NCBI GenBank assembly: GCA_027946555.1
Contig: JAPEVC010000030.1
Location: 124,001 to 188,000, forward strand
Direction: 5' to 3'
Origin: Gnomoniopsis sp. IMI 355080
Taxonomy: Eukaryota; Ascomycota; Sordariomycetes; Diaporthales; Gnomoniaceae
Length of the DNA: 64,000 nucleotides
The notes under the pieces were generated by a model, which was given only the letters and a program-made list of their open reading frames with translations, ran no database searches and was not told the DNA's origin. This document shows positions 33,774 through 45,165 of this stretch, piece by piece. The position numbers and the translations under genes are program-made. The stretch's first letter is position 1. Every line of letters starts with the position of its first letter.

Positions 33774-35451
33774 CGCTTCATGATCCTGTTGTGCCTGGAA
33801 TCAAAAGGAAGACGTTGTTTACCTCACCAAAATCCTTCACCTCACCTTGCTATCGTGTCATACCTGATTCCACCTGTGTGGCTGCCGATGACCTCATTGG
33901 CCGCTATACCGTAAGAGAATCCAGGCCGCTTTCCTAGGTCTGGTGGGACCAACGCCCCCCGCCCCCTTCCCCCACAGCTAAGGGCAAAAAAAAAAAGGGA
34001 TCCGGCGGTCATTCTCAATAGACAACAGATTATGTTCTCATCTCGACCTTTGGCACCAATTAACCTTGTATTATGTTCGCTAGGTAAGATGAGATCTTTT
34101 GTCCAGTCTTCAGTTTGAACATTTGAACATCCAACCTCTTTGCAGGTCTCAATGATTTCAGGTGGGTCAGAATAGTCTGCTTGTGGGCCCCGTCGTCGCA
34201 GACTATCACTAAATCGACGTCTTGGATCCGCAAAGCAAAGCGATTGAGTTCGGACTTCCAAAGCTGGATCTTCGAACGGGAATTATCGCCTTTTGTGCAC
34301 AATCCTCGGCCTGCACAAAGCAGTCATCGAGGCTCATGACAGGCAGCCTGGGATCTCAGTGTGCCTACCTCTGCCACTGCAGGACTTGGCGCGCAGAGAA
34401 CCCTGCAATCTCCGACGTTCGGTTTTCTTGCTGTCGAGGTCATGGAGAGCTAGCACAGCCGTTCTCGTCTGAGCCCACGTTTAGTGTGTCGCGAACGTCG
34501 TAGAATGACCGTTTCAATTGGCACGCGATAGAGTCAGAAGTATTCATTCCGAAGGATCTGTCATGACGGCAGACCGAAACTCGCCTTCCTCCACCATTGA
34601 CAAGTTCTTGCGCATAGTGAAGCTCATGGATGAGAGCAGAGTATGTAACTTATACACAATTGTATTTGCTACCCAACACCGTTAACTTAAACCTTTCAGC
34701 TGGTTTTATACGTCTGAGCCTCCACATGATAGAGTTGCTGAGGGCAAGTGACAGCAGCTATGAGATGGGAACAACCGTTTGAGACGCTTGAACAGACGCT
34801 GATCAACACAGAAACACCGCATAGATGGTCTCCATGACCAGACAACGACTATGCTTGTGCTACAAAGTACTATGTATGTTCCCAAAGCTAGAGAGGAAGG
34901 GGGATTGCATGCCAGATGTTGCTTAGTCATCACTGCGATGGAACATTAGATATCTCCCACCACCGAGGTGAGCCATTCATGGTCATCATACGCCAGATCA
35001 ATCACAATTGTTTCGCCAAAAAAAGAAAAAAAGGTTATTGTCCCAAGGCAGTAAACTTATAGCTAGATGGCGTGGTGATAACAACGAAGATGATTGACAA
35101 AGGCCTGGACGTTGGTTATCAATCCGACGGTACATCGTGGAATGAAGACTCTCTCAGCCTCGTCCCAATCAAGCTACCTACCTAGGTACTTGCTAGCTAC
35201 GGACTTAGGTATGTTGCCACAGAGACCCCGGACGTTGAAAAAGAACAGGCATTACGTCATCCAAGGTACCCCTCCATGGGTTGCGGGCCGCCCCTCCACG
35301 CTTCCCACGGAGCTGGGTGGGTTGGTCTGTGCAGACTCAGGGACACATTGAATGACGAGAAGTCTCTGCAATGCATAGTAATAGGAAATGAGGTCACAGA
35401 GGTAGTAAAAATTGGGTCTACCAGCTTCAAAGCTTGGATTGACCGTGTACG
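33774..35451. other. 1.7-kb divergent intergenic region upstream of hsp70 and YME2
   Basis: A poly-A run lies at about 33988-33998. An 80-codon minus-strand frame (34060-34302) ends at a plausible splice donor but has no recognisable family and no clear partner exon, so it was not called. A CTACCTACCTAGGTAC motif occurs near 35175. Confidence 0.45.
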
Positions 35452-35470
35452 AGAAGTTTCTTGAAGCTTG
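35452..35470. promoter_or_regulatory. Heat-shock element upstream of hsp70
   Basis: AGAAGTTTCTTGAAGCTTG contains GAA-nn-TTC-nn-GAA with a partial fourth TTN unit, the inverted 5-bp array bound by heat-shock factor. A second, shorter match, GGAATCTTCG, lies at 35536-35545. Both are upstream of the hsp70 ATG (about 330 and 260 bp). Factor binding is inferred. Confidence 0.65.
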
Positions 35471-35577
35471 GTGAAGGAAGGTCAGAGAAATAGCGTGAAG
35501 GGGCTGGAAGGACAGGGATGGCAAGAGAATCGCGTGGAATCTTCGATTCGATGTAGCGCCCCACTTACGAACGCAGC

Positions 35578-35586
35578 TTTATATTT
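35578..35586 (+). promoter_or_regulatory. TATA-like box of hsp70
   Basis: TTTATATTT lies 215 bp upstream of the ATG and downstream of the heat-shock elements, followed by a pyrimidine-rich leader. Assignment rests on position and sequence only. Confidence 0.4.
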
Positions 35587-35800
35587 GCTCTCAACCAACC
35601 CTCCCACCTTCTATTGAACTTTTCGTTCTACATCAACAAACACAATTCTATTGAGACCACAAATCTCTTCCTTTTCATCTGCATTTCCTTCTTCTTTCGA
35701 GATTTTTGCAAATTTCATTGCACTCTCGACGTGATACCCAAACACCCCCTACCTACATTCCGTTTTCCACCACACAACTACACATCCGCTCGCAGACATC

Positions 35801-36431
35801 ATGGCTCCCGCTGTTGGTATTGATTTGGGCACCACCTACTCTTGTGTGGGTGTCTACAGAGATGACCGCATCGAGATTGTAAGTTCAGCCAAAAACATAA
35901 TTTATCCAAGTGAATCAATTGCTAATTTTCCACCAGATCGCAAACGACCAGGGCAACCGGACCACGCCTTCCTTCGTTGCTTTCACCGACACCGAGCGTC
36001 TCATTGGCGATGCCGCCAAGAACCAGGTCGCCATGAACCCCCACAACACCGTCTTCGACGCGAAGCGGTTGATTGGTCGCAAGTTTGCCGATCCTGAGGT
36101 CCAGGCCGACATGAAGCACTTTCCCTTCAAGGTCGTCGACAAGGGTGGCAAGCCTATCATCGAGGTTGAGTTCAAGGGAGAGACCAAGCAGTTCACACCT
36201 GAGGAGATCTCCTCTATGGTCCTGACCAAGATGCGTGAGACTGCCGAGTCATACCTCGGTGGCACCGTTAGCAACGCTGTCATCACTGTCCCTGCCTACT
36301 TCAACGACTCTCAGCGCCAGGCTACCAAGGATGCTGGTCTCATTTCTGGCCTCAACGTTCTGCGTATCATCAACGAGCCTACCGCCGCTGCCATCGCCTA
36401 CGGTCTTGACAAGAAGGTCGAGGGCGAGCGC

Positions 36432-36463
<32 letters not shown>

Positions 36464-36955
36464 CTTTGATGTCTCCCTCCTGACTATTGAGGAGGGTATC
36501 TTCGAGGTCAAGTCCACCGCTGGTGACACTCACTTGGGTGGTGAGGACTTCGACAACCGTCTCGTAAACCACTTTGTGAACGAGGTATGTCACCCTTCTA
36601 CCCAATGACTTCCTAGGGACTCATACTAACTCGCTACTTCTAGTTCAAACGGAAACATAAGTAAATTTTTCCCCGTCCTTTCTTTGCCCTCTTCGCCGCC
36701 TCTGCCTTCTCCTCCGCCTTCTCCTCCGCCTTCTCCTCCGCCTTTTCTCCGCCTTCTTCTCCGCCTTCTTCTCCGCCTTCTCCGCCTCCGCTCTTTCAAT
36801 CGCTCTTTCCATATTCAGTTTGCTAACTTTGTCATAGGAAGGACCTCTCCACCAACCCCCGTGCGCTGCGTCGTCTCCGCACTGCTTGCGAGCGTGCCAA
36901 GCGTACCCTCTCTTCCTCCGCTCAGACCTCCATCGAGATCGATTCTCTCTTCGAG

Positions 36956-36990
<35 letters not shown>

Positions 36991-38044
36991 TTTCGAGGAG
37001 CTGTGCCAGGACCTGTTCCGCTCTACCCTGCAGCCCATTGACCGTGTCTTGACCGACGCCAAGATCGACAAGTCTCAGGTCCACGAGATCGTCCTGGTCG
37101 GCGGCTCCACCCGTATTCCTCGTGTCCAGAAGCTTATCACCGACTACTTCAACGGCAAGGAGCCCAACAAGTCCATCAACCCCGATGAGGCTGTTGCCTA
37201 CGGTGCCGCTGTCCAGGCCGCTATCCTGTCTGGCGACACCAGCTCCAAGTCCACCAACGAGATCCTGCTTCTCGACGTCGCGCCGCTGTCCCTCGGTATC
37301 GAGACTGCTGGTGGTATGATGACCAAGCTGATTCCTCGCAACACCACCATTCCTACCAAGAAGTCTGAGGTTTTCTCGACCTTCAGCGACAACCAGCCCG
37401 GTGTGCTTATCCAGGTCTTTGAGGGTGAGCGCCAGCGCACCAAGGACAACAACCTGCTCGGCAAGTTCGAGCTTACCGGTATCCCACCTGCGCCCCGTGG
37501 TGTTCCTCAGATCGAGGTCACCTTCGACATGGACGCCAACGGCATCATGAACGTGTCTGCTCTCGAGAAGGGCACTGGAAAGACGAACAAGATTGTCATA
37601 ACCAATGACAAGGGTCGTCTGTCCAAGGAGGAGATCGAGCGTATGCTTGCTGAGGCTGAGAAGTACAAGGACGAGGACGAGGCTGAGGCCAACCGTGTCT
37701 CTGCCAAGAACGGTCTCGAGTCATACGCCTATTCTCTGCGCAACACTCTCAGCGACCCCAAGGTCGATGAGAAGCTCGAGGCTGACGACAAGGAGAAGCT
37801 CAACAACGAGATCAGCGCTGTTGTCACCTGGCTCGACGAGAACCAGACCGCCACCCGTGAGGAGTACGAGGACAAGCAGAAGGAGCTTGAGGGTGTCGCC
37901 AACCCCATCATGATGAAGTTCTACGGTGCTAACGGTGGTGCTGGCGGCATGCCTGGTATGCCCGGTGGCATGCCCGGTGGTGCTCCCGGTGCCGCTCCCG
38001 GTGCTGGTGGCGATGACGGCCCCACCGTCGAGGAGGTTGACTAA
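35801..38044 (+). CDS. Cytosolic HSP70 chaperone (Ssa type)
   Basis: Four exons, 35801-35878, 35937-36584, 36644-36660 and 36838-38044, give 649 residues. This is an ATP-dependent folding chaperone. Signatures include VGIDLGTTYSCVGVY at the start, LIFDLGGGTFDVSLL, and the phosphate-2 region IVLVGGSTRIPRVQ. The substrate-binding domain starts after VAPLSLGIE, a lid follows, and the C-terminus ends in a GGMP-rich tail and EEVD. The EEVD motif, which binds TPR co-chaperones, and the lack of a signal or presequence place it in the cytosol and nucleus. Exon 3 is only 17 nt, and intron 3 carries a pyrimidine minisatellite. Codon use is strongly biased to C-ending codons, as in highly expressed genes. 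Heat-shock elements upstream predict stress induction. Confidence 0.98.
36704..36790 (+). repeat. CTTCTCCTCCGC-type minisatellite in hsp70 intron 3
   Basis: A 12-bp CT-rich unit repeats about seven times with small length changes. The intron (36661-36837) still has a GTAAAT donor, a TTGCTAAC branch site at about 36820-36827 and a CATAG acceptor. Confidence 0.85.
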
Positions 38045-38246
38045 ATGGCTTAATAGAATGCGCGTCGCTAAGAGGATACTGGTTTTGAAATGGGTCTTCG
38101 GTTGGCGATGTGCTGGATTGTATGCTTTTTAGAAGGTTTCTTTTCCTCTTGCTACGATTTCACGATACAGGGAAAAATTCGGATTGGGACAAAGTGCATG
38201 GGAGTACTTGATAATCATTCGACAAATCGAATCAAAAGAAATTTCA

Positions 38247-38252
38247 AATAAA
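38247..38252 (+). promoter_or_regulatory. Possible poly(A) signal of hsp70
   Basis: AATAAA lies about 205 bases after the hsp70 stop and before the convergent DUF3128 gene. Fungal poly(A) signals are loose, so this is tentative. Confidence 0.35.
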
Positions 38253-38367
38253 CCTGTGTGCATTCATCTTCGTGATTGTAAACTTTTGGGAAACAAGATT
38301 AGGATTTGGAGAATGTTTATTTCGAAGCTGGACTAAGTTGTGCATTCTTGGCTTCAGAGAAGAATGT

Positions 38368-39156
38368 CTACGAGGTTTCGCTTTCCTTCAAACCCTTTCT
38401 TATCCTCTCCATCCTCTCCATCTCCCACTTCTGATGTTCGGCATCCCCCACTGTAGGTTGCTCCACAGGGGTAGAAAACGCCTCACCGGGCTTGACCAAC
38501 TCCTTCCTCTCCTTCCACACATCGTCACTACTCGGCATCCCCGGTCCGTACTTTGCCAGCTCCTTCTTCCTGTAATAATCCCGTATTGCGTCCTCTTTGA
38601 CCTTGCCCTCGCCAAACCCCTTGACACGCATGCAGAAGGTAAAGTCCTTCCACTGCTCGTCGCATGAACGCATCGTGCCGTACCGGTAGAGTGAGGTGAA
38701 TTGCCCGCCCAAGGAGCGGCAGTGGAACGCGAGGTTGAAGGCGCTTTCGCAGTTCATGGTGGTGGGCAGGAGGGATTCAGCGAGCGGAGAGAGGCGCGGC
38801 TCGTTATTTGGGTTGTCTGGATCGTAGGTGGTGGTGGTGGTGGTGTTGTCTGTGTAGGAGGGTGTCTGTTGCTCTGAAGAAGAGGAGCTCGCCCAGCGAG
38901 AGCCCCAGGGTGATACTTTAATCTTGTTTGAGGGCGGCGGTGTTGCTGCTGTTGCTGCTTGGTCTGCTTCCCTCATGTTCTTGACTTCGCCCATCAGCTC
39001 CTCGAGGAACTTGCGCATCTCTGGATCTGGCTCCGATGCGGCGGGTGCAGCGGGCGCGGCGGCTTTTGGTGGTGGTTGCGCCGGAGGTTGCGCCTGCGCA
39101 TGTTCTGCATTTTGTGAGGATTCTGCTGGAGCCGTGGCTCCCCAGAACCAAGCCAT
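38368..39156 (-). CDS. DUF3128 (Emi1-like) twin-CX9C protein
   Basis: Single exon of 262 residues, started at MAWFWGATAP (39156); the frame continues upstream into His/Ser repeats that look non-coding. After a Pro/Ala/Gln-rich N-terminal half comes the conserved core: NCESAFNLAFHC and, 19 residues later, SCDEQWKDFTFC. Each pair has exactly nine residues between cysteines, giving a twin CX9C coiled-coil-helix motif. Such proteins are usually oxidised by Mia40 in the mitochondrial intermembrane space, and yeast Emi1 belongs to this group. The C-terminus is charged (DYYRKKELAKYGPG). The long low-complexity N-terminus is unusual for small CX9C proteins. Confidence 0.82.
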   Translation of the reverse strand: MAWFWGATAPAESSQNAEHAQAQPPAQPPPKAAAPAAPAASEPDPEMRKFLEELMGEVKNMREADQAATAATPPPSNKIKVSPWGSRWASSSSSEQQTPSYTDNTTTTTTYDPDNPNNEPRLSPLAESLLPTTMNCESAFNLAFHCRSLGGQFTSLYRYGTMRSCDEQWKDFTFCMRVKGFGEGKVKEDAIRDYYRKKELAKYGPGMPSSDDVWKERKELVKPGEAFSTPVEQPTVGDAEHQKWEMERMERIRKGLKESETS

Positions 39157-39531
39157 TGTGAACCGTTGTATATGTGGAGATCCGAGGGCGAGCAGGTGTG
39201 AGTGGTGTGAGTGGTGTGAGCGGTGTGGCAACCCGAGGATTCAAGTCGTGGAAATAATCAGCGAGGGCGCGTAGAGAAAGGCAGAGGATGTTGGTATGCA
39301 GTCACAGAACGCTTATCGAACTTTCTGCGGCTATCGATACGGACCCTTGTCGCTTCCACCATTTTGTGAAGCACACTAGGCCCGTCATCAATTCACGCCT
39401 TATATACACCACCTTGGCAACGACCACTCTCACTTGAACGCGTCGTTACTTTCCTAACACCGAGCCAATGTCCCCCGTGATAGGCAAGCGAAATCACTTT
39501 TACAGCTGGAGGGAAAAGAATCATCTCACAA
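39157..39531. promoter_or_regulatory. 375-bp divergent promoter interval
   Basis: Separates the DUF3128 gene (minus) from the RAD57-like gene (plus). No ORF or clear core promoter element was seen; promoter function is inferred from position. Confidence 0.45.
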
Positions 39532-41171
39532 ATGACCGATATTTTGCGCGTGCTGCCGCAATTCCCTGTTAGCCAATATGCGAATCTCATTCCGACTCTC
39601 GAGAAGAACCAGGTGGTGTGTGCTAGGCCATGCTCTCTCTCCCTCTACCAACTATGATAGCTTACACTCTTTCTATGCAGACAGTCACCGATCTACTCAC
39701 TCTCGAGGCAGCAGATCTTGGCAAGCGGACCCAGCTCCCTCTTTTGGACTTGAAGCGGCTATGCAATGCCGTGCTCGAGGCCCTGCACACAGATCTGGGG
39801 GTCGTAGAAGACCATGACCCCGTGCGGCCTGTGGAAAATCAGGCTGAAAATGAAACTACGAATTACGGTCATCCTTTGAGGCACACTCTTGCGGCTCTCG
39901 CCTCACAATGGTCCACAATAAGCACGCTCGACCCGGCCCTAGACGCCTCGCTCAGCGGTGGTGTACCCACGGGCACCATTACTGAGATCGCCGGTGAGGC
40001 CGGCGCAGGCAAAACACAGCTCCTTCTCTCCCTCCTCCTTGCGGTCCAACTACCGCCTCCGCACGGAACAGGTCGGCGCGCCCTGTACATCTCGACCGAA
40101 GCGCCGCTCTCCACGCGCCGCCTGACCCAGATGCTCACCCACAACCCTATCCTCTCCTCGCTCCCCAAGGATCAAAGGCCCATGCTCGACAACATCTTCA
40201 GCACCACAACTCCGGATCTCGAGTCCCAGGAGCACATCCTCACATACCAAGTGCCCGTGCAGGTTGAGCGCAGCAACATCGGCCTCATCATCCTCGACAG
40301 TGTGGCAGCCAACTACCGCGCGGAGTTCGACCGCGCAGACGGCAAGAACAGAGGCCAGGGCTCCAATATGGGCGCTCGAAGCGCAGAGCTCGTGCGCCTC
40401 GGCATGCTGCTACGTGATCTGGCACTGAAGCACAATCTTGCCGTCGTGGTCTCGAATCAGGTGGCGGATCGGTTTGGCCTCGGCAGTCCGGTGTTGAGTA
40501 GGACTCAGCCTACCACGGCGCCGACGACCAAAACCCCGTATGCCGCGGCTGCTGGAGGCCGTTCAAAGGCAAATGAGTATCACGGACAGGAGTCACCCCT
40601 CGCGTCACGGAGTAAGAATCCCAATCCGCCTCCCCTCCCGCCTATCGAGCCCTCCTCGTCCATGGCCGATGCCCTCCCACGCTCAAGCCTCTCCATCGGC
40701 CACGAGGAGGCGGACGAGGAATCACCACCCCGAATCGCGCCGCCACCACCTCCGCCTCCGCCTCCGGCAGAAGAAGTCGTAGGCCCGCCGGCCCCGCCGG
40801 CCCTCACATTCGACCATCAACAGCGATGGTTCACAGGCTGGGGCGACGACCCGCAGCCGGCGTCCGGGTACGGGATGAAGACGCCCAGCCTGGGCTTGGT
40901 GTGGGCGACGCAGATTTCGTGTCGGATCGCGCTGTTCAAGGCGCCGCGGTATGGGCGGTCGCGGTATGCGGTGGATGATGATGATGGTGGCGGTGGAGGC
41001 GTCGGGGTGCCGACGTTGAAGACGTGGAGGCGGTGGGCTAAAGTGGTGTTTGCGCCGCATGTGCAGCCGACAGGGCCGGGGTTGGAGGGCGCGGTGGAGT
41101 TTGACATTGGGATGGGCGGAATCAAAAGTGTCGTCAGGGAGGCGGGAAAACGTGGTAGGGAAGCAGAGTGA
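39532..41171 (+). CDS. RAD57/XRCC3-like RecA-fold recombination mediator
   Basis: Two exons, 39532-39612 and 39681-41171, give 523 residues. The donor could instead be three bases later (39616) with the frame kept, adding one valine. The RecA core contains Walker A (IAGEAGAGKTQLLLSLL), IDTS-like ALYISTEAPLSTRRL, and Walker B LIILDSVAANYRAEF, followed by RSAELVRLGMLLRDLA and VVVSNQVAD. This order is typical of Rad57/XRCC3 paralogues, which support Rad51 filaments in homologous recombination. Between about residues 290 and 390 there is an insertion with PPPPPPPPPAEE and Ser/Pro-rich sequence. The conserved C-terminal strands (LGLVWATQISCRIALFKA) follow it. Rad57 is preferred over other paralogues by overall layout. 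Confidence 0.85.
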
Positions 41172-41623
41172 TAATGAGCTTATCCACTATGCTATGATCA
41201 ATGACATTGACGAAGAACGATGCAGCCACACTTGGGTACTCTTCTGGATTTACCCCAAGTGGTATTGCGTTCCTCGTTCTTTTATTCGCATGGGAAAGTT
41301 TGGTGCTCACTGCATCCTCCTTGTACGTGACAGGCACACTGGAAGAGCCAACTGCGTCTTGATATTCTGTGAGCATGCTACCGGGTCTACGAACGACGCA
41401 CAAAGTCACTGGGAGGGAGCTCTTCATATAGTACAGCCTTGAATGATCATTTCGTGAATTTTCTCTTGTGAGCAGTAGTCCGCCCCAATATACTATGCTT
41501 TTTCCTCGCCAATCCAAGTTTCCAGACGCCGTGTCGCTGATGCTGAAAGTACGTTTCCCGCCGCCTCATATCCAGACAATACCGGATCATGCCACATGGT
41601 CCTAACAAACAGGCAAACTCAAA
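41172..41623. other. Convergent intergenic region, no gene seen
   Basis: 3' flanks of the RAD57-like gene (plus) and RPC2 (minus). No supported ORF. Confidence 0.5.
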
Positions 41624-44600
41624 TCACCGCGGATGAGGAAACTCATCCTCCATCTGCAGCCGCACGCCGACATTCATCGAGATCAACTCTTGTACCAACA
41701 GCTTCGCCGCATACGGCATGGTCATCTGCGTGACCTCCCTAGTACTCTTACACGACTGGCAGTACCCCTTGTAGCCGAACAAACCACAGCGCTGGCAGAT
41801 GTCGAGGCTCGTGCCATCGGAGCTATGCATGAGTCGCTCCAGCAAAAGCTGCGACGCACCATACGCAATCAGACAATCGCGCTCCATTTCTCCCAGACGC
41901 AGACCACCGTCGCGAGAACGACCCTCCGTGGGTTGGCGCGTCAGGATGGCCCGGGGCCCGCGCGCACGGGAGTGCATCTTGTCCTGGACCATGTGCTTCA
42001 GGCGCTGGTAAAAGATCGGACCGTTGAAGATGTATGCCTCGTGGGGCTCTCCCGTGATGCCAGAGGTGAAGTAGTCCTTGCCTTCCCAGGAGAAGCCGCT
42101 GTCGACGAGGACTTTACTGACCTCCTCGACGGGATGGGTCCGGAAGGCATCACCGTAGCCGTACCTCTTATTTCCTTCCACAATGGATGCCTTGCCGGTC
42201 AGACATTCGAGAAGCTTGCCGACTGTCATTCGAGAGGGGAAACCGTGAGGATTCATGATAATATCTGGGACGAGACCCGAGTCGCTGAACGGCAGGTCCT
42301 CTTGGTCAACGATAATGCCGACGACACCCTTTTGCCCGTGACGAGAGGAGAACTTGTCGCCGAGTTCTGGACGCCGCGTCTGCCTCGTTTGGACCTTGAC
42401 GAGAACCGTTTCCTTCTCGGTCTGCGTGACTTGGACCTTATCGATGTAGGCTGGGTCTGAGATACGGTAGGAGAGAGATGTGTCACGGTAATCGTTCGAT
42501 CCCTTCTCGCCAGGCACATTAGATCCTTGGTCTAAAGGTGTCTCCTTCTTGACCATCGTCTCGCCGCTGTGGACCTGCCAGCCAACCCTCGCAAGACCGT
42601 CCGCGTCAAGTATGTCATGCTTTGGGATCTTTTGCTTCGTAACAGGATCATACTCTGGCTGTCCGACCCGCTCCGTCTTTCCGTTGGCGTACCTCTGCAT
42701 ATCGGCAGTGTACTTGCGGAAGACCTGACACCTTCCGAAACCTCGGTCGATGGATGCCTTATTCAAGACTAAAGCGTCCTCTATGTCGTAGCCGGAATAA
42801 GACATGACCACCACTGTAGCATTGTGACCGGCTGGGAGCTTATCATAGCCGGTCAGCTCAATCGTCTTGCTGATGACCATTGGTCTCTGTGGGTAAACCA
42901 AGGTGTAAAGGAGGGTGTCGATTCGGTTGAACTGGTTATAGGCGATGGCGCCAATGGCTTGTTTACCCATAGCGCATTGGTAGGTATTTCTTGGTGATTG
43001 GTTGTGGTGAGGGAAGGGAATAAGGCCAGCGACGGCACCCAAAATGGTAAAAGGTTCGATTTCAACGTGGGTGTGACCATCTGTGATCTCATCCTCATAG
43101 AGAGCGATATAGGTGTCATTTTCCTCGTTGACATCGAGATATTCAACAACACCTTGCCGCAGAAAGTCATCAAAGCCAACCTTGCCGCGTTGTAGCAATC
43201 TGAGGTGGCTGGGTTGCAGCTTTGAAGCCTTGTTCTCAACAATGATGCATGGGCGGCAGACTCGACCCTCGTCTGTTGCGATGGAAATTGTCTTGAGATG
43301 GACGTTCATGTTGATGCTCACGAACGGATCCACCCATCCACGGCGGCGCATTGTGCGAAACATGGCAGCAAATCGCTTGGCGTGTTTTGTCAGAGCGAAC
43401 GGAGTTCCGTTGACAGTTATGATGTACGAGCCTTCTGCATGTATCTCCGCTCCCACGAATTGTCGTATGGGTTCCACCTCAGGGTCCATGGCGAGTATGA
43501 ACTTCTTTACGGGCTCCTCTCCCGATTCGACAGTAATATGCGTCATCAAGGCCAAATTCTTGACTAAACCACAAGCCTCTCCTTCTGGTGTGTCGGAAGT
43601 ACAAAGCATTCCCCACTGAGACGGTTGTAGAGCTCTGGGTCCAGAGACCTTTCGCGTCTTCTCGAATTGACTACTGATCCGGGTCATCATTCCAAGTGCG
43701 GCGATGTAACTCAAACGACTGAGGACGTGTGTGACACCAGCGCGCTGCATGTTGAAACGCTTCACGCTCCAATTGCCGGACTGAATGGCTCGATTCATGC
43801 CCTGAGTAATGAAGCTTCCCGAGGAGGCTATATGCGTCAGAGGATCAATGCTCACAGCTCTATTAGGCTTTTTGATCACTTTGTCGATCAACATCCTCAG
43901 GTTGACCTGGAACTGCTTGAACAAGTCCTCGAAGAGAAGGGAAAGCATCTGCCCAGCCAGCTCGAGTCGCTTGTTGCCGACAAAGTCGCGGTCATCGACC
44001 AATTTGGAGTCGTGAGCGGCCATGAGCACACGTCGAGCCATCTGTGCGACGTAGATACATTTTGGGTAGAAGTCAACACCCTCAACGGGCACGTGAGCCA
44101 GCATAATGTTTGCGAGTGCATCAAGGGCATCTTCAATAGCATTGCGCCGAGGAGCAGCACCAAACTGAGGCCTGCCCTTTGCGCCCATCTTGACACGACC
44201 GCCGATATACTCGAGAGCTTGCTGCTGTGTAAAAACGCCTGCTTTGGTAGCCTCGTCGAAATTTCCACTAAAGTCGTCCTGGTAGCGCCCGTCCGAGCCA
44301 CATACGAGTTGCAGGATCTCGTAATCCGAGAGACCACCGAGTGCCTTCAGAGCAATGACGATAGGGATGTCCTCGACAACAATGTTGTGCTTGAGCACAA
44401 TGCGATCCTTTTTGAGGATCACGTACGTCTTGGACTTTCTCTCGTGGGTGGAACTTGTGACGGAGGCTTGTATGGTGTCTTTCTTGTCGTCAGCCTCGAC
44501 AATTACACGGTTCTTGCTGAGCTGTTCCTGAATCAAGATGACCTTTTCCGTTCCGTTGATGATGAAATAGCCGCCAGGATCCAAGGGACATTCATTCATA

Positions 44601-45165
44601 AGTTCCATCTGGGAGTTATTGGCTCCAGCCAGAACACACTTAGAGCTCTTGAGCATGACAGGCATGCGGCCGAGAGGGACGTTTCTGCGGATGATCTTCT
44701 TCCTATCGCGAATGTATGCAATGTCCATAACAATGTTGGCGGCATAGGTCATGTCCCGCAGGCGACACTCCATCGGAGTGACATGGCTCTTCGCCTTAAA
44801 AGAGCCACCAGTATCGACTCTGGTGGGCTGTTCGACTCGGATGTCGAGGAATTCGAGGAAGAAGGAGCTGTCAACATCGCTGCGTATGATTCGATTTGCC
44901 TTGACAATATCTTTGATATCATGGTCGATGAAGTAATTGTAGGAGTCGATATGCTGCTTGATCAGACCTGGGAGTGAAAAATTGATCAGATTCCCTCTAG
45001 AAACCATTTGGCGCAAAGAGGAAGCTTACCCTTCACTTTCAAGAAGGCTGGCAGCAGCTGGAACTTGTCCTCCTTTGTGGAAATGGGGTCTGTGAGGCTT
45101 TTGCCATTGTAGAACGGTTCGAGAAGGGCCTCGAAGCCATCATCTGGGGTCACACGCTGGCGCAT
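41624..45165 (-). CDS. RNA polymerase III second-largest subunit (RPC2)
   Basis: Two exons, 45165-45030 and 44967-41624 (donor GTAAGC, acceptor CCCAG), give 1159 residues, the size of Rpc128/RPC2. The start is MRQRVTPDDGFEALLEPFYN. Conserved beta-like regions include the lobe (GYFIINGTEKVILIQEQ), the fork (SQWGMLCTSDTPEGEACGLVKNLA), YSGYDIEDALVLNK, ELGDKFSSRHGQKGVVG in the hybrid-binding core, and GFPSRMTVGKLLECLTGK. The C-terminal zinc site is CQRCGLFGYKGYCQSC. LDQGSNVPGEKGSNDYRDTS is in the style of Pol III rather than Pol I or II. Pol III transcribes tRNAs and 5S rRNA, including the two tRNA genes in this window. A 436-codon plus-strand ORF inside it is a shadow. Confidence 0.96.

Noticed and set aside
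34060..34302. 80-codon minus-strand frame that looks mildly protein-like (LVIVCDDGAHKQT)
   Set aside because: No start exon, family match or clear branch site; too weak to call.
43667..44977. 436-codon plus-strand ORF inside RPC2
   Set aside because: It is a shadow of conserved RNA polymerase coding sequence on the other strand.
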